Shown: in pieces, positions 44,484 through 58,139 of the stretch
Layout of the letters: every line of letters begins with the position of its first letter
Position numbering within the stretch: the stretch's first letter is position 1
NCBI GenBank assembly: GCA_948567375.1
Contig: OX419755.1
Coordinates: 79,936,218 to 80,000,217, forward strand
DNA: 64,000 nucleotides
From: Lunularia cruciata
Taxonomy: Eukaryota; Streptophyta; Marchantiopsida; Lunulariales; Lunulariaceae
Direction of reading: 5' to 3'
The notes under the pieces: generated by a model
Database searches by the model: none
The model's input: the letters and a program-made list of their open reading frames with translations, nothing else
What the model was told of the DNA's origin: nothing
Translations under genes and position numbers: made by a program

Positions 44484-44893
44484 ATGTCCCATGCTCTCAA
44501 TCTGCCACTCTCAAATCCTTTTCTCATTAAGCTTCAGATTCTACACCGCAACGGCTTACTGGATTGGATGGTGGTACATTTTGGGGCGGTATTCATGGAA
44601 TCAATGATGGAAAACCCAGATCCTATTATCCTTCTAGTGCTTACTTACAAGCAAGTATGGTGCTTGACAATCTATGTGCTCTTGTAGTTGGAGAATGGTT
44701 CAATTTCACTCATGAGCTTAAAGGTGGAGTTGTGGGGTCCTCTTGTCAAAAAGTGAAGAGGCTAAATAACAAAATTGCAAGAGATTGGGTTCCAAGAGGG
44801 GAAGTTGAGAGTTTTTGGGGCCATCAAAGGAGTTTGGGGAAGGCATTCAAGGAAAAAAAACCATGGTTGGAGAGAGGAGCTAATAGGCTATAG
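44484..44893 (+). pseudogene. Short conserved leader ORF of a retroelement, copy 1
   Basis: The frame LPLSNPFLIKLQILHRNG, then WMVVHFGAVFMESMMENPDP and ending CLTIYVLL, is closely matched by 55519-55292 on the minus strand and more distantly by 63220-63390. In another frame, overlapping its end, is EWFNFTHELKGGVVGSSCQK. Its place just after an LTR suggests a leader or pre-gag product. Function is unknown. Confidence 0.45.
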
Positions 44894-45860
44894 TTTGAAG
44901 ACTAAAATCAAGTGATTTGAGCTGATTTTGTGGGAGATATTATTGATTGAATCAAGGGGGTAGAATTCATACCTATAAGCATAAGATAGAAAATTTAGAG
45001 AGCTTTGCAAGACATTTTTATGATATGTTACAGGGGTTGGAGAGTAAACAAAGTGCTTGTAGTGCTAAACTTAAGAAAGTTTAGGGTTTGATCAATCTCA
45101 AATCAGATCTAGTCAATTGAAGTTGGAACTCTAGGAAGTGAGGTGTTGGAGATGAGATGCTTATCAAGTTTGAAAATTTGGTCAATTCTAAAGTTGTGGT
45201 TTGAATCACCTCTTGAAAATTTTCTGTATTTTTGGTGGGATATTTTGTATCTTTGTGCAAAGTTTTCATGTGAATTACTCAAATTGATAATTCAAGGTCT
45301 TGGATCAAGCATACCTAGGTCGATAGAGCTCAGAATTTAGTTTAGCTCAAGAATTGATCCATATCTAAGGTTTGGGGTTGGATTAGGGTACTAAAATTTA
45401 TAGAGGTTTAGACAAGGATACAAATAGCTATTGTGAAAAGTTTGGTTGAATATGAGTCCATGGAGAGTGAGAGCTGATGCAAAAAAACTATACTAAAACA
45501 ACTAGGGTAAGCTTGATAGAGCATTTCTATCTTCTATCATGATTGAGTGACAATTCTCATATTTTTGTGACTATGATTAAGGACTTTAGGTTGTTGGAGT
45601 TTTTTTGAGGATTAAGTGTACCTTTGATCCAAAAATCTGAGCAAAGTTACCCAGAACCAAGAGCAAACCCTAGATTAGGGATTTCAAAATTAGGGTGAAA
45701 ATTATAGAAAGGAGCCAAGTTTGAGGGGAGCTATAATGATCAGATTATGGCTTATCTCATATCATTGGAAAAATAATTCTACATTGAATTTCAGAACACT
45801 TGAATCCAAATCATAAAGAGAAAGTTATGTCTATCTAAGTTACATAGAATTTTCCCCATC
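44894..45860. other. Retroelement leader sequence, non-coding as seen
   Basis: Up to about 45730 it matches the reverse complement of 54290-55080. No supported gene. Confidence 0.45.
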
Positions 45861-46450
45861 AAGGATGGTTCTACATAAGTCATGATTAGCTAAAGTTAGT
45901 TATATGTAAGATAGAGTGAATCTTACTTTAGAGGAAGTGGAAAAGATGAGCACTACTATTTTGGATTTAGTGTATTGACTTGGTATTATTCCAAGGTGTT
46001 TGGCTTTGAGGAAAGAGTTAAGACCTCTTGGACCCACAAGTCTTTTTGTTTCAAATTCTTCTATAGTCCAAGGATAGCCCATGTGAAGGAATCCTTAACT
46101 TAGTAATTAAGTCAAGATAAGACCACATGCTTAGGGGAATATTCCCATGAGAATGGATATTCCTTTAAATTTTTTACTTTATTTGACTTTTAGCCTAGTA
46201 ACTCCTATAATTAATAACTTTGGTGCATAACTATTTCACAAGTATATAAACTAGGGATGAGGAGGTACTCATCATCCTTTCATTTGCAATTGTCTCTTTC
46301 TCATTCAGTTCTGTAGTGAGCAATGGTTTGAGTCTTGGAGTGTTAGCCTTGGAAGAGTATGATGGAGTTGGAATTCTTTGCCTTCTTAGTCCATGGTCCG
46401 CTATCATAATAGCCATCAGAGGTTCATCCTAAGTGAGAGATAGGCTAGCT
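45861..46450 (+). repeat. Truncated LTR, same family as 62487-63178
   Basis: From AAGGATGGTTCTACA onward it follows the LTR at 62571-63178, including the TATA region (AGTATATAAACTAGGG) and the end GAGAGATAGGCTAGCTCA. The first 80 or so LTR bases are missing, and no primer-binding site follows. Confidence 0.8.
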
Positions 46451-49400
46451 CAAAAAACCACTAATCAATAGAACAAGGAAGGAGAAGCAAGGAGACAAAG
46501 AAGATGTCAACTTAGAAGCCACTTTCTTCATCTACTAGCTCATCAAGTTTGAGCTCCATGGCCAAATCATCTTCTTCCAAACACAAAAAGGAAGAGTTGA
46601 AGGAAAGACATTATCATTAGAAGAAGATTTTACAAGTTTCAAAGACTCTCCAAAAAATGGACAGTAAGCTGGAAGAATGTACAAAAGACTTCACAACTTC
46701 AAAGTGCAATTGGTGGGACAAAAAGAGAAGAGAAGGATGCCTTCCTACTTGCATCCTACCATTTGGTGTATAACATGTGGCAAACCATGCCACACTTATA
46801 CCCTAACATAGAACTAGTGGAGTAGGCTACTCCTTAAGAGCCACAAAAATACTTTGTGGAAGAAGAGGATCTAGTTTTTTCTATGCATGAATATCATAAA
46901 AGGAGTGGTTAGGCATATAGATTGAGTAAGTGTTGGTTTTCTATTCTAAAATATGAAATATACATGAGTGTTTAAGGATACAGGTAGAGACAGCACTATT
47001 AGAACTTCTTAACCATAGTCCAAAACTCTAGGTATTGAATGGTTTGTGGGTCTAATCATAGAAAATACATATTGGTTTGTTAGGGTGTTAGTTTGCATAA
47101 TCTCTCTCTTGATAGGTATGGCAATGGATGTCTGAAGGGATTGTGGAATGGTAGTCCAAACTTGGTGGGAGATCTTGTGCATGCTGATTGTACTTTGTCT
47201 ATAGTTGGTTGAAGCTTGAGATTGTATGGATAGAAATATCATTATCCTTATTGCATTAGTATTGTTGGCACTGTTGGCATATGTCAAAGCGGCTATTCTT
47301 GCCATGCTAGGAGAATTCTTGGTTAGTTTGGAGGTTTGGACATTTTGTTTTTGTATGACCATAGCTTCTGCAAACTTCAAAAAAGATATTGGGAGTGAGG
47401 ATGGTGTTGGAAGATGAAGGAATTGTCTAATATATTGCCAAATTGTCTATTGAGTTAACAAGACATTTACTTCTAAACTTTGGCATACTCAAGGCCAAAG
47501 TTAATATTTAACATGGACTAGAGGTTGTATTGGATGGAGTTTGAGAGAGGATTATTTAACATCAAATAAAATATAATGAGATAAGGAACATAAATTACAA
47601 GCACAAGGAACTTGATAATGATGATATGAAAAAACATAAACATAAAACATATGAGACTTATGAAACTAAAAGGCTTTTATTGATAAATAGTGTATAAGAT
47701 CTCAAGGTTTGGTCAATACATGGATCTCAAGGTATGTATATGAAAATTTTAAACCTTGATTAATTCCTAAAGTGTGGTGCTAGGCCTTGGCTAATTTCCA
47801 GGCCATCCTTAATTATTAAATTATGGCATTACTAAACCTAATTTGGTCCATATTGGTTTCCTACCCTTATGGTCCGTTCTATTGGCTAGTCCATTATAAG
47901 GTTTGTTATATTTTGTAGTCCACTATAAAAGGAGTTCTATTCTTGCACATGAGAAGCTTAGAGTTTTCTTGTTCTCATGTGTTAGCATCTCCACCAATTG
48001 GATGCTCTTCCCAAAGGTACTTATTTTCTTTTTGATTTAGCATTTCCACCATGGCTACTTTGGGAAGACTTTAAACTTGAGAAAGACAAGATCAAATTAT
48101 GCAAAATATGTGAGTTGCAAGGGAAGATCAACTAAAGAATGACTAAGAAGCACAAGAGGATAAAAATTGCAATTTCATTGACCAGGTTCTGCAACGCATA
48201 ATTGATACCTTGTTCCTCTTAGGAGTTATTCTGATAATATCATACCTACAAGCCCAATAGTCATAGTGATTTGTGAGAAACCAAGAGTGAAAAAGAACAC
48301 AATACCAATGAAGAGCATTAGGTAGGTTCCTTCATTTGCAATGAAGAATCTTGCAATTCAAAGGCCTTGAGATCAAAGGTCTTGAGTAGAATTTGGATCA
48401 TTTGTTTGCTTGGATTTGGAATGTAAGTTTTTTAGGGTTCATGGCAGAAATCATTGCAATCATTTATGAGGATGGTCCCAAAGTAGAAGGGAAGAGAGGA
48501 CATCTGGATCACTAGACTAAGTCAAATTGGAGATTGGTTCTAGGGAGAGAGGCTGGGGATTCATCTAGTATCACCTTCTTTTGGAAGTGTGACACATCAA
48601 AAGAAATTGCAAAAGTGAGGGATTTGTTTAGCACTGCTCTCAAAAAGAATGGGTATAAGGTGGAGAGCTATAGAGACCTGATACAACAAAGTATCATATG
48701 GGCTCTCATGGTGATGTTTAAACTAGAGCACACCACCTATGTCACAAAGTAGCATGCCATCTTCTTCCATCAAATGTTTGCAAGAGAGAGAGTGAACTTG
48801 GCAAGGTACTTCATCTACAAACCAGACAAATGTTTAGAAGATAGAGGACAAAGACACCTCCACATTATTTTTTACCACTTGTAGCTCATTTGTTCCTTGG
48901 ATTAAATCTTCTCAACTTGGAGGAGAAGAAGATGATAGTGTTGTATGTCCATCTGAACCTGCATCAAGAAGCAAATTCCAACAAGTAGTACTACATAAAG
49001 CAAATCCGAGAAGGTGATGAGGACTTTGCCAAGACAGGAAGAAAATGAATTAAATTAGTTATCATTCCAAGTCCAATGTCAAGGAAGAGAAATTGACTTG
49101 AGAATATAGTTTTCCTGGTTCAATCAAGCAAGACAAGGAGACTGAACCCGAGGCATAAAGAGGTGGTAGAGTTGTCATCAAGGGCAAAGTCTAAAGGCAA
49201 GGCCAAGAGCAAAGGTGAAGATTCTAACAAAGATGAAGATGAGCTCATGCTGCAAAGTCAAAAGTTGAGTAAGAGTGATGGAGAGCCTGAAGTCCAACAG
49301 GCGGTGGATGGAGAGTCTGAAGAAGAAGAGAGGGAGTTCCATGCCCAAATTGAACTCATGGAAGGAGGAGATGGCCGATACCTAGATTTGTTAAAGGAAG

Positions 49401-49596
49401 ACATTCTAGAGGTGCAAGAGGAAGAGTGTCATACTCCAAGGACAAGAGAACTCTCCAAGAAAGAAAATGCAAGTTTTTCACTCAATACTCTGATGCCCCA
49501 AAGGAGCCCCTTCTCTTTATTATATAGCAAAGAAGATCTCCTCAAAGCAAGCTCACCCTTGAATCAGATACATGGATTGGTGACCTTTCAAGATTA
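46451..49596 (+). pseudogene. Gag-like acidic protein of a non-autonomous retroelement (plus-strand copy)
   Basis: Three conserved islands occur in order on the plus strand. First, near 46730 is FLLASYHLVYNMWQTMPHLY. Second, 48534-48850 has AKVRDLFSTALKKNGYKVES and HAIFFHQMFARERVN. Third, 49163-49596 is an open frame with KSKGKAKSKGEDSNKDEDE, EVQQAVDGESEEEEREFHAQ and MEGG. The second and third islands have counterparts on the minus strand at 52387-52160 and 52078-51722. Between the first and second islands, about 46900-48060, there is unrelated sequence with a CTATAAAAGGAG TATA-like box near 47920, probably another insertion. Function is unknown. Confidence 0.45.
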
Positions 49597-51721
49597 TGTG
49601 ACAACCCAAGAAGTATCAATTTTGCAATAATCAGTAAGTAAAGTTCATTCCCATAGAGATACAAGTAAAAAATGGTCAAATATGAAGTACAATAGTAATA
49701 CTTAGTTCTCTTGGTTGCATCTTTAATCTCTTAGGTAGAAACCACACTTAGAAGAGAGTAACAAGCACTAACCCATAATCTTGTCACAAATTAAAACTCC
49801 ATAATCACAATACCCTCAAATTTTTCCAAACCAATTTTGATTGTGATGATTCAGATTCTTTTGAAGATGGATACTTCATTGCAAAATGACTTTGCCTCAA
49901 AATTATGTTCCACCCCTCCACTTATGACACAACTTCTTTGATCAAAATTACTTCACATCAAACTCACGTTGCACTTACATATTTAGAATACTACCAACAC
50001 TACAATTCTTCTCAAATCTCTCAAGGCATTTCTTCAATTACACTTCACTCAGGGTCAAACATATAGAATGAAGATCAATCTTATGGAATCCAACAAGCTC
50101 ACTGACTTGCACTTTGAAATTCTACAAACACTCACAAACACAAACACAAACTTGATACACATAATTAAGTTGAAACAACAAGCACTGAGATACAGCACCG
50201 CGCTTTATCTTTCTTCAAAAGTATGGATATTGAACAATGAAATATTGTGAATGCTTCCTTTAAATAGGCACATCACTTTGATAGTTAACTAATATACCAT
50301 TCTGTAACAACCTTACCAACTAATTTGAAATGATAATGCACCTCTTCATATCTGCCTCTTCAAATCTCAAAATTTCTTTACTCCAATCCAATGTTAACCT
50401 CAACTTTGGCTTCCAAATCCAATTCTACTTCACAAATTTCCCCTTCTTTGGGTCTTAATACTAAATCTTCTATTGTTTCAACTACCTTTGCACTTTGAAT
50501 TATAGTTGCAGACACGGGTAATCTATCTACTTCTTTATCCTACGACCCACTCTTCTCTAATATCTTAGGCAAATCACCCAAAGATACCTCCACTTCTACC
50601 TTAGCTACTTCAGAGTAGATATTCTTCTTTTTCTTACTTTGAAGTTCATCTAACTCCTTCCTTGCTAAATCTAATCTGAGACAAACATTCTCTCCTACTT
50701 CTAATATCTTCTTATCTACTCTCTCCCTTAAATTAATCAATAACTCATTCAAATTTACATCATTCACTTTCTTTGTCCTTGTCTCCTACACTAACAATTT
50801 CAATTTGTGTAGTATTTCTTCCTCCAATTGAACTTTAGATACCATATTGAGCATCGCCTTCAATCTCACAACTACTTCATTAACTATATCTGGTTTATTT
50901 GTCTTCAATTTTTCTCTTTCCACCTACAACTCCTCTCTATACACCTTCATCTTGTTGTCCAACTTGGCTTTCAATGCTTCCTTCTCCTTTACATTTTTTT
51001 GAGTTGCACTTCCATTCCTTTGATTAAACCATGCAATCTTTCCTCTTCTTGACTTTGTGCAGTCAATTCTCTTTGCCAGGCGTGATCTTTCTTTACCGCA
51101 CTTGTTTTCAAGCTATACAACTCTTGTCCCATCATTGCTACCATAGCCTTCAGATGAATAACTTCTACTCGAGCATCATGCACTTCCACCCTCAATGCTG
51201 CTCCCTTTGATATTTGTCTTGCTTTGCCATTGCTTTGCCTCTCTTTACAAAGTCTTCTATTAGACTCTTAAATTCCTTTCTCCAAAGTTTTGCCTCAGCC
51301 TGAAGTTCTTTGGCTACCCTAAACCCTTGGATTAACTTCCTTCTCAACTTGGAACTTTCTTCCCTCATATATTTTACTACTCTATTTATCCCTCAACCCT
51401 AAATGACTTCCCTTCAAGTTTTCTCTCTTCTTCTTCAATTGGAATAACAATGGACATACAATCTTTGACAAGTATTCCACTCCATCAAAGTCTCTTATAG
51501 TTTATTGATCTTTGGGCTTTGCCTCCTTCATCACTTCTTCTACTTGAGCTTTACTCTAAAGTCTTGATCTTCTTACATTCAGAGTCATTTCATCCAAGAT
51601 TTCTCCCTCTTCATCTACTTTATGCACTTTACTCAGTTTTGCAATTGTGGTCTGCGTATCTTCTCTTTGATTTCTAAAACCCCAACTTTGGTTCAGCTTC
51701 TTAGGTTTTTTCAATCTCCAT

Positions 51722-52078
51722 CTATAGCAATTCTAGACAAGGCATATGTCCTCCTCCCATGCGGTCAATTGTGGTAGGGAACTCCCAATCTTCTTCCTCA
51801 CCATTATTCTCTCCTTGTTGTTGAACTTCAAGTTCATCCTCACTTCCGGTGCTTGACTCTTCACTCCTTGGTGCGAGCTCTGGTTCTTTCTCTCCACCTA
51901 AGTCTTCTATCTTATAATCGGCTTCTCCTTTTGATTCTTCTACCCCCGATGACTCATTGTTCACTACGATGTTGTGCTTTGAGTTCACATTCCTTGTCTT
52001 TTTGGGCTGAATTGGTGATACCATCTCCTTAGGATGACTCCACTTCTTTGTCTTTGGAATAGTCACTGCTACTTTCAT
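51722..52078 (-). pseudogene. Acidic gag-like protein remnant, minus copy
   Basis: This 118-residue frame includes VSPIQPKKTRNVNSKHN, EESKGEADYKIEDLGGEKEP and EDWEFPTTIDRMGGG..PCLELL. It is a clear relative of 16859-16338. The continuation 52387-52160 has FFHLMFARVPMNWVKCFHQ. Lys/Glu-rich coiled-coil fragments follow at 51195-50540 on the same strand. Confidence 0.5.
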
Positions 52079-52499
52079 GTTTTAGCCCATTCTTGCATAG
52101 TGATCATCACTACTTTGAAGTTATTGGATGTATTCCTGCTCCTCCTTGTCCGCTTTTTCTCATAAATCTGGATGAAAGTGAGGCACCATCTTCTTCCGCT
52201 GCACCTCCTTCATTAGATTCAACCTAGAAGTAGAAGTGTAGTGAACAAAGTAGAAGTGTGTTTCAAATGGCACCAAATAGTGTAGAGTTGCTTGATCTCT
52301 CCAACTCCACACCATCTGCCGTGTTCTCTGGTGAAAACACTTCACCCAATTCATTGGCACTCTTGCAAACATCAAGTGGAAGAACACTAACTAGCACTGC
52401 ATCACGTATGTGGTTTGATCTGGCTTGAACAGTGCCATCATCATCCCAACAATACTTTGCCTTATCGGGTCTTGATAGGTATTGACCTTATACCATGTT

Positions 52500-53176
52500 C
52501 TGTGAGCCGGCCTGTCTCTCACGTAGGTGAACCTCTAATGGCTATTATGGAAGTGCACCATGGACTTAGAAGGCAAGGAACCCCAACCCCATCATACTCC
52601 TCCAAGACTCAAAACATTTCTCACTAGAGAACTCAATGAGAGAGAGATAATTGCAAATGAATGGATGATGAGTACGTCTTCACCCCTAGTTTATATACTT
52701 GTGAAATAGTTATGCACCAAAGTTACTAATTACTGGAGTAACTCAAGTTACTAAGCTAAAAGTCAAGTAAATTCAAAAAGTATAAAAGAATATCTATCCA
52801 CATGTGCATATTCTACTAAGCATGTGATCTTATCTTGACCCAACCACTAAGTCAAGGATTCCTTCACATGGGCTATCCTTGGACTATAGAAGAATCCAAA
52901 ACAAAAGGGCTTGCGGGCCCAAGATTTTTCAACTCTTTCCTCAAAGCCAAACATCTAAGAATAATACCAAGTCAAACACACTAGAATCCAAAATAGGTGC
53001 TCATCTTTTCTACTTCCTCTAAAGTAAGGTAACCTCTATCTTAGCTATGACTAACTTTAGCTAATCATGACTAATGTAGAACCATCCTTTATCTCTATAT
53101 AAATAACATCTCTCAAGTACTAGTAATACCAAACTAAATATCACAATACTACATACATGCACAAATGGGTATTACA
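52500..53176 (-). repeat. Solo LTR
   Basis: 677 bp match the reverse complement of the LTR 62487-63178 from end to end (TGTAACACCC-type start as GGGTATTACA at 53176, end as TGTGAGCC at 52500). The same four bases GTTC flank both sides. The flanking sequence joined without the LTR matches the homologous repeat near 17150, so this is an insertion reduced to one LTR. Confidence 0.82.
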
Positions 53177-55291
53177 GTTCTTTGTACACGGAGCATTGAA
53201 GGAATTGCAGACTTCTACAATTTTCTTTGCAGACTCTTCCTTCTTGAGGAATGTAGCCCTAGTTTTCTCACAAGCCTCTCTCCCCAAAACCAATCTCCAA
53301 TCTGCCTCTATCCATCAAGCCGGATTGCCTCTCTTCCCTTCTTCCTTGGGAACCTCCTCATAATTGCTCATAGCTACTTCAGCCATGAACGTTGGAAAAC
53401 TCAAGTTCCAGTTCTAGGCCAAAAACCTGATACAAAGTCTACTCAGAACATTGATCCTTGTTGTCATATCTAATCTCCAAATTACAAGATTTCTCATTGC
53501 AAGTGAGGGACTCTTCTTCTCATCCTTTATTGGCATTGTGCAATCTTTTACTCGTGGTAGCTGGAAATGGATCCTCCTGTTGTCATACTTTTTCTTTTCT
53601 CTCTATGGGAACACATAGGATGCCTAGCTGTAGAGACTATAGATCAGAGGCTAGAGGTAAACCCGTAATGACTTGACTGAACATGCATGTGACCCTATCG
53701 CAAGAACCCACCTTTCTCATAACTAATATTCTTGCTATCGAGAAGGGTAGTACCAGGCAACCTAACATGTCATCACAACATGCACTCCTAGTCTACTGGT
53801 CATCACTTCCAGCATTACCAAGGAGAAATACACAGCACTCTTAGAAGGAAATAATCTAAGCACAATGCCCGCACACCAATCCAAGCCAACTGGGCGTACA
53901 AACAGGCATACAAGCACAAAGAGGATCCAATCACAAGAATACAGCAACAACTCTCTGTACTTCTTGTCAAAAAAGAGCTTTAGAGCCTTCTTGCTCTATC
54001 ATCAAGCTCATTTCAACCTGTACTCCAAACCTCCTCCCATCTGTACTTCAGATCTCAACAAATTTCTACTCCATGTGGGAATTTTCTATGTCTTTTTTAT
54101 GGAGAAAACTCTACGCAACTCATATGCAAATAACTATTTCTATATAGCTTGTATTTGAGTGTTCTAGGATTCAATGGAAATCTTGTGAGATCAGCTTTCA
54201 AATGATTCAAAATACACTTCAATCAGGTCACTACAACTTGCCTGAAAAGCTCTCAAAGTTGGTCAGGTTTTTGCAACTTTCACTCTAATTTCAAAATTCC
54301 CTTTTTAGGGGTTGCTCCTGGTTCTTGGCATATTTTCCCCAGATTTCTGATTCAAAAATAGATTTGATCCTCACAAAAAATCTGGAAAACCTGAAACCCT
54401 TAATCATAGTCACAAGATAGGAGAATTGATATCCAATCAAGATGAAAGATAAAATTGCTCTACCGAGGTTATGAAGTATTTTTAGCAGAATGTTTTGCAT
54501 CAGATCTCACTCTTCACAAGTCTAGAACCAACCAAATTTTCCACAATAGCTGGTTGCGTTCTTGTCTAAACTCCTGCAAATTTTGGTAGCCTAATCCAAC
54601 CCCAGTCCCTAGATGTGGATCAATTCTTGAGCTGTGCTAACTTGTGAGCTCTACAGACCCAAGTATACTTGATCAAAGACCCTGATTTCTCTATTTAAAG
54701 AATTGACATGAAACATTTGCAAAAAAGTGCAAAATCTATTCACCAACAACCTTAGAAATTTTCATAAGGAAATTGAAGCCACAACTTGAGAAGTGACCAA
54801 AACTCCAAACTTGGTCATTAGCTCTTCTCCAACACCTTACACCTCAAGAACTTCAACTTCAATCAATCAGATCTGATTTGTGATTAACCAAAACTAGAAC
54901 TTTTTTTGCTCAATACTGTAAATACTTTGTCTTCTCTCTAATCTTTTTAACAGATAGTGAAAATGTTGCAAGAAGCTCTCTCCATGGCCTACTTTGTGCT
55001 CTTGGGTATGAATTTTACCCCCCCTGATTCAGTCGATCATCTCCCCCCTAGAATTGGCTCAAATCATGTGATTTCTGTCTTCAAATAGTAGCCTTTCATC
55101 TCTACTTTTCAACCATGGTCTCCACTTCTTAAATGGCCTCCTTGAACTCCCTTGATGGTCAAAAAACTCCCAACTTCTCTCTTGGGACCCCAATCTCTTG
55201 CACATTTGTCCTTTAGTTTTTTTACTTTTTGACAAATGGACCCCACAACTCCACCTTGAAGCTTATGAGCAAACATTTAGGCATTCTCCAA

Positions 55292-55519
55292 CTATAGAAG
55301 CACATATATGGTCAAGTCCCAAACATGCTCATAAGTAAGCACCGGAAGGACAATAGGATCCGGATTTCCCATCACCGACTCCATGAATACTGCCCTGAAA
55401 TATATCACCATCCAGTCCCGTAAGTCGTCACGGTGTAAAATCTGAAGCCTAATGAGAAAAGGATTTGGGAGTGGCAGATTGGGAGCATGGGACATCTCAT
55501 GCACAAATGCTTCCTCCAA
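55292..55519 (-). pseudogene. Short conserved leader ORF of a retroelement, copy 2
   Basis: This 75-residue open frame has LPLPNPFLIRLQILHRDDLR and FMESVMGNPDPIVLPVLTYE, ending DLTIYVLL. It closely resembles 44484-44687 and is the only one of the three copies intact from a Met to a stop over this length. Confidence 0.5.
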
Positions 55520-56341
55520 TGCTCCAACACTCGTGCTCTGCTACAACTCTCACTACCAACATCCTTCTTCCCTCGAGACTCTCCAAACTAAAAAACACCC
55601 CCGTCTCTCCACTCGCCCTCATCTTTATTCATCAGAGCCCTTAAACATGATAAGATTGTAACCCACGTGGCCAGTCACATACATGTACATAGATGGCTCA
55701 CATGGCAACAATCTCATCCGTCGGATCTAGCATACAACCTACCCCACTAACGTGAAGATAAACTATGATAAGTCACTTTTTTACAGCCTACGCAAACCAC
55801 AACACAACATTGTCTCTTGGACTCACTCCCTTTGGATTCTTGAAAATTGAACTCTCACTTGGCTTAGTAATCCGCATTCCTTCAGGATGACTACTTAAAG
55901 GCATAAGATACTTTCTTGACATCTCAAAGATTCCTCAACCAAGTTTTCATTTTATAATTTTGCAATATGTGATCATTCCTTAGTCACTCTCCACTAACAA
56001 ATCATGTTGTCCGCATGGATTACTCCTATCACTCTCAGCCTTCTCCCACTCAAGATTCAGCCATTTTCTTGATCATATGTTCTTGACTGGCACACCCAAA
56101 GGAAAGTTGTTATAGGGTCACCTCACATTAGGTTGATCATTGCGGTGAAGTGTTCCTACTTTGAGTTTAACTTGTGCCCATTCCGATCTCAGTTCCGCTC
56201 TCCTAACCCAAAGTATGCTTCTTCAAGTCTAACCCAAAGACAAGATTCTTCTCCCTTATTCCACCATTTGGCTTCAATTTGACTTTGACTATACACTTCT
56301 TCTTCAAAATATAACAAAACCAAAAAAATGTGGGCATCACA

Positions 56342-56354
56342 TAGCCCTTCCCTC
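56342..56354 (-). other. Polypurine tract of the right gypsy element
   Basis: GAGGGAAGGGCTA on the minus strand lies directly before the LTR-like start TGTGATGCCC at 56341. Confidence 0.6.
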
Positions 56355-56399
56355 AAATGTGAGCATCCTTGCAAACATCAACTTTGGGTTCTTCATACA

Positions 56400-57600
56400 A
56401 GGACGAGTCCATGGTCCAATATTTTTGAACTCTCCACCACTCAAGTGGCAAAAGGATTGCCCTCTAGGTCTACAAGTTGAATAGAGCCATTGTCATAAAT
56501 GTGCATTGCATGGTATGGTCCCATCCACCTTAGGTGTAGCTTGCCTCAAAAAATAATTCAGCAATTATCATATAACAACACCAAATCACCCTCCTAAACA
56601 ATAATAGGCTTAATTTTCTTATCATGCCTGAATTTCTGCTGTTCTTGTACTTCTTTTGTGGTTTGGGTTGTATTGTCTCTTTTCTCTTCTAACTACATTA
56701 GTTGATGGATCTGAAGATCTTGGCTTTCTTCCTCCAACAATTGTTCCTCACAAAGAATACAATGTGTTGGTAATTCAAATTCAATTGGTAGTATGTAATA
56801 CAAGCCTATGTCCAAAAGTAAGGAGTTTGTTCGATGGTAATCTTTTCAGTTGTTCCATATGCCTACAAAGCTGTTAGTAACTTTGTGTCCCAATCATAGG
56901 CATAATTGAGCGTCACCTTATTCAAAATTTTGCACAACAATCCATTTGCCTTCTTTATTAAGCCATTTACTTTTGGATTATAAGGAGTTGTCTTCCAATG
57001 TTTAATCTAGAAGTACTTGGTTATGCTTCCACCATGGAGTTCAAAAAATGAGTCCCCCTATCATGGACCAATTCCAAAGGACATCCGTAACATGAAATGA
57101 TGTTTTGAAAGAAGAATTTTGTGACTATTTTAGCATCATCTCACCGAGTTGCCTCAACTTCAACCATCTTGGTAGCATAATCAGTGCATACCAAGATGTG
57201 TCTCTTCCTTGTGAATCGAATTGTTAGTTGAATAGGACCCACAAAATCAATTGCCCATTTCTCAAATGGGGCTAATGGAAAAATTGGTCTCAAAGGCCAC
57301 TAAGAAGTAGCCGTCGGCTTTCTTGTTCTTTTACTAGCATCATAACTTTGGATATAGGTGTGAGTGTCCTTATACATTGTAGGCTACCAATACCCCGATG
57401 AAAGAATCTTCTTTACATTATTCTTTAGGGTATAGTGTCTTTCTGATGTCCTCCCAATGTGATGCTTCTGCAAGTAAGGATTCAATCACTCCTTTGACTT
57501 TGTATGCTTCCAAGCATATCCAAAGTACTTCATCTTCACCCACTTTAAATAGAATTTTCTGTTTTAGCTGATATGGTCCCATCTTCTTGAGGAAGACCAC
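56400..57600 (-). pseudogene. Integrase of the right gypsy element
   Basis: In one frame the core reads PFEKWAIDFVGPIQLTIRF, then CTDYATKMVEVEA and LELVHDRGTHFLN, giving the first two catalytic aspartates. The Glu region is degraded (NGLIKKANG). A C-terminal segment KLHLRWMGPYHAMHIYDNGS near 56530-56470 is the GPF/GPY-type domain. Stops and frameshifts are frequent. Confidence 0.75.
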
Positions 57601-57797
57601 CTCTACTGCAGGTCCAATCCCTCAAGATAATGGCAAGTATGCAAATAATGCTATTTTGCTGCATGCCTGGTACTTCACATTGCCATTAAATGATACAACT
57701 CTTCATCATGAAACTGATCATCAATTTCCAAGTCTTGGTCTTGAGTTTCCAACATGGATACAAAGTCTACATTTGAATGCAAAGCTCTCTTCCTTAC

Positions 57798-57983
57798 TTA
57801 TACAATGTATGTGAATTCTTGTAACAACAAGATCCATCTTGCAATTTGCCTAGAAAAATCCGCCTTCTTGACCAAATGTTGCAAAGCATAATGGTCCATA
57901 TAAAAGACAAACTTGTATCCCAAAAAATAGTGGCAAAACTTATTGCAGGCATACACCATTCCAAGTGCTTCTCTTTCAATCAT
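57798..57983 (-). pseudogene. RNase H of the right gypsy element
   Basis: The frame MIEREALGMVYACNKFCHYF, then MDHYALQHLVKKADFSRQ and IARWILLLQEF, matches gypsy RNase H. The D of the T-D-H motif is kept as MDH. It is open over 61 residues. Confidence 0.8.
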
Positions 57984-58139
57984 CTAATAGTTCTTTTTTG
58001 CAATTGAAAGTTGTCGATTGGCAAAGTAAATTGGGTAATCTTTCTTCTTCTTGTCCTTCTAACTTAAGATGACTCCAATTGCCATGGACAAAGTGACCAC
58101 ATACACATGAAACATGATATCCAATTTGGAGCCCTCATA

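Larger units (their letters stand above)
49597..56341 (-). mobile_element. Second copy of the 14325-18045 repeat, interrupted by a solo LTR and further sequence
   Basis: The left end TGTGACAACCC (49597) and the right end GGGCATCACA (56341) match the ends of the 14325-18045 insertion, and most of the interior aligns in the same orientation by eye. It is enlarged by the solo LTR at 52500-53176 and by about 2.2 kb at roughly 53590-55830, which resembles 44170-45730 in reverse complement. At 56341 it abuts the polypurine tract of the minus-strand gypsy pol, so its right end also looks like an LTR start. The left end interrupts the plus gag-like frame at 49596. Confidence 0.55.

Noticed and set aside
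47009..47380. 123-residue minus-strand open frame.
   Set aside because: Composition is Ile/Ser/Asn/Thr-rich without recognisable motifs and lies within repeat sequence. No supported function.
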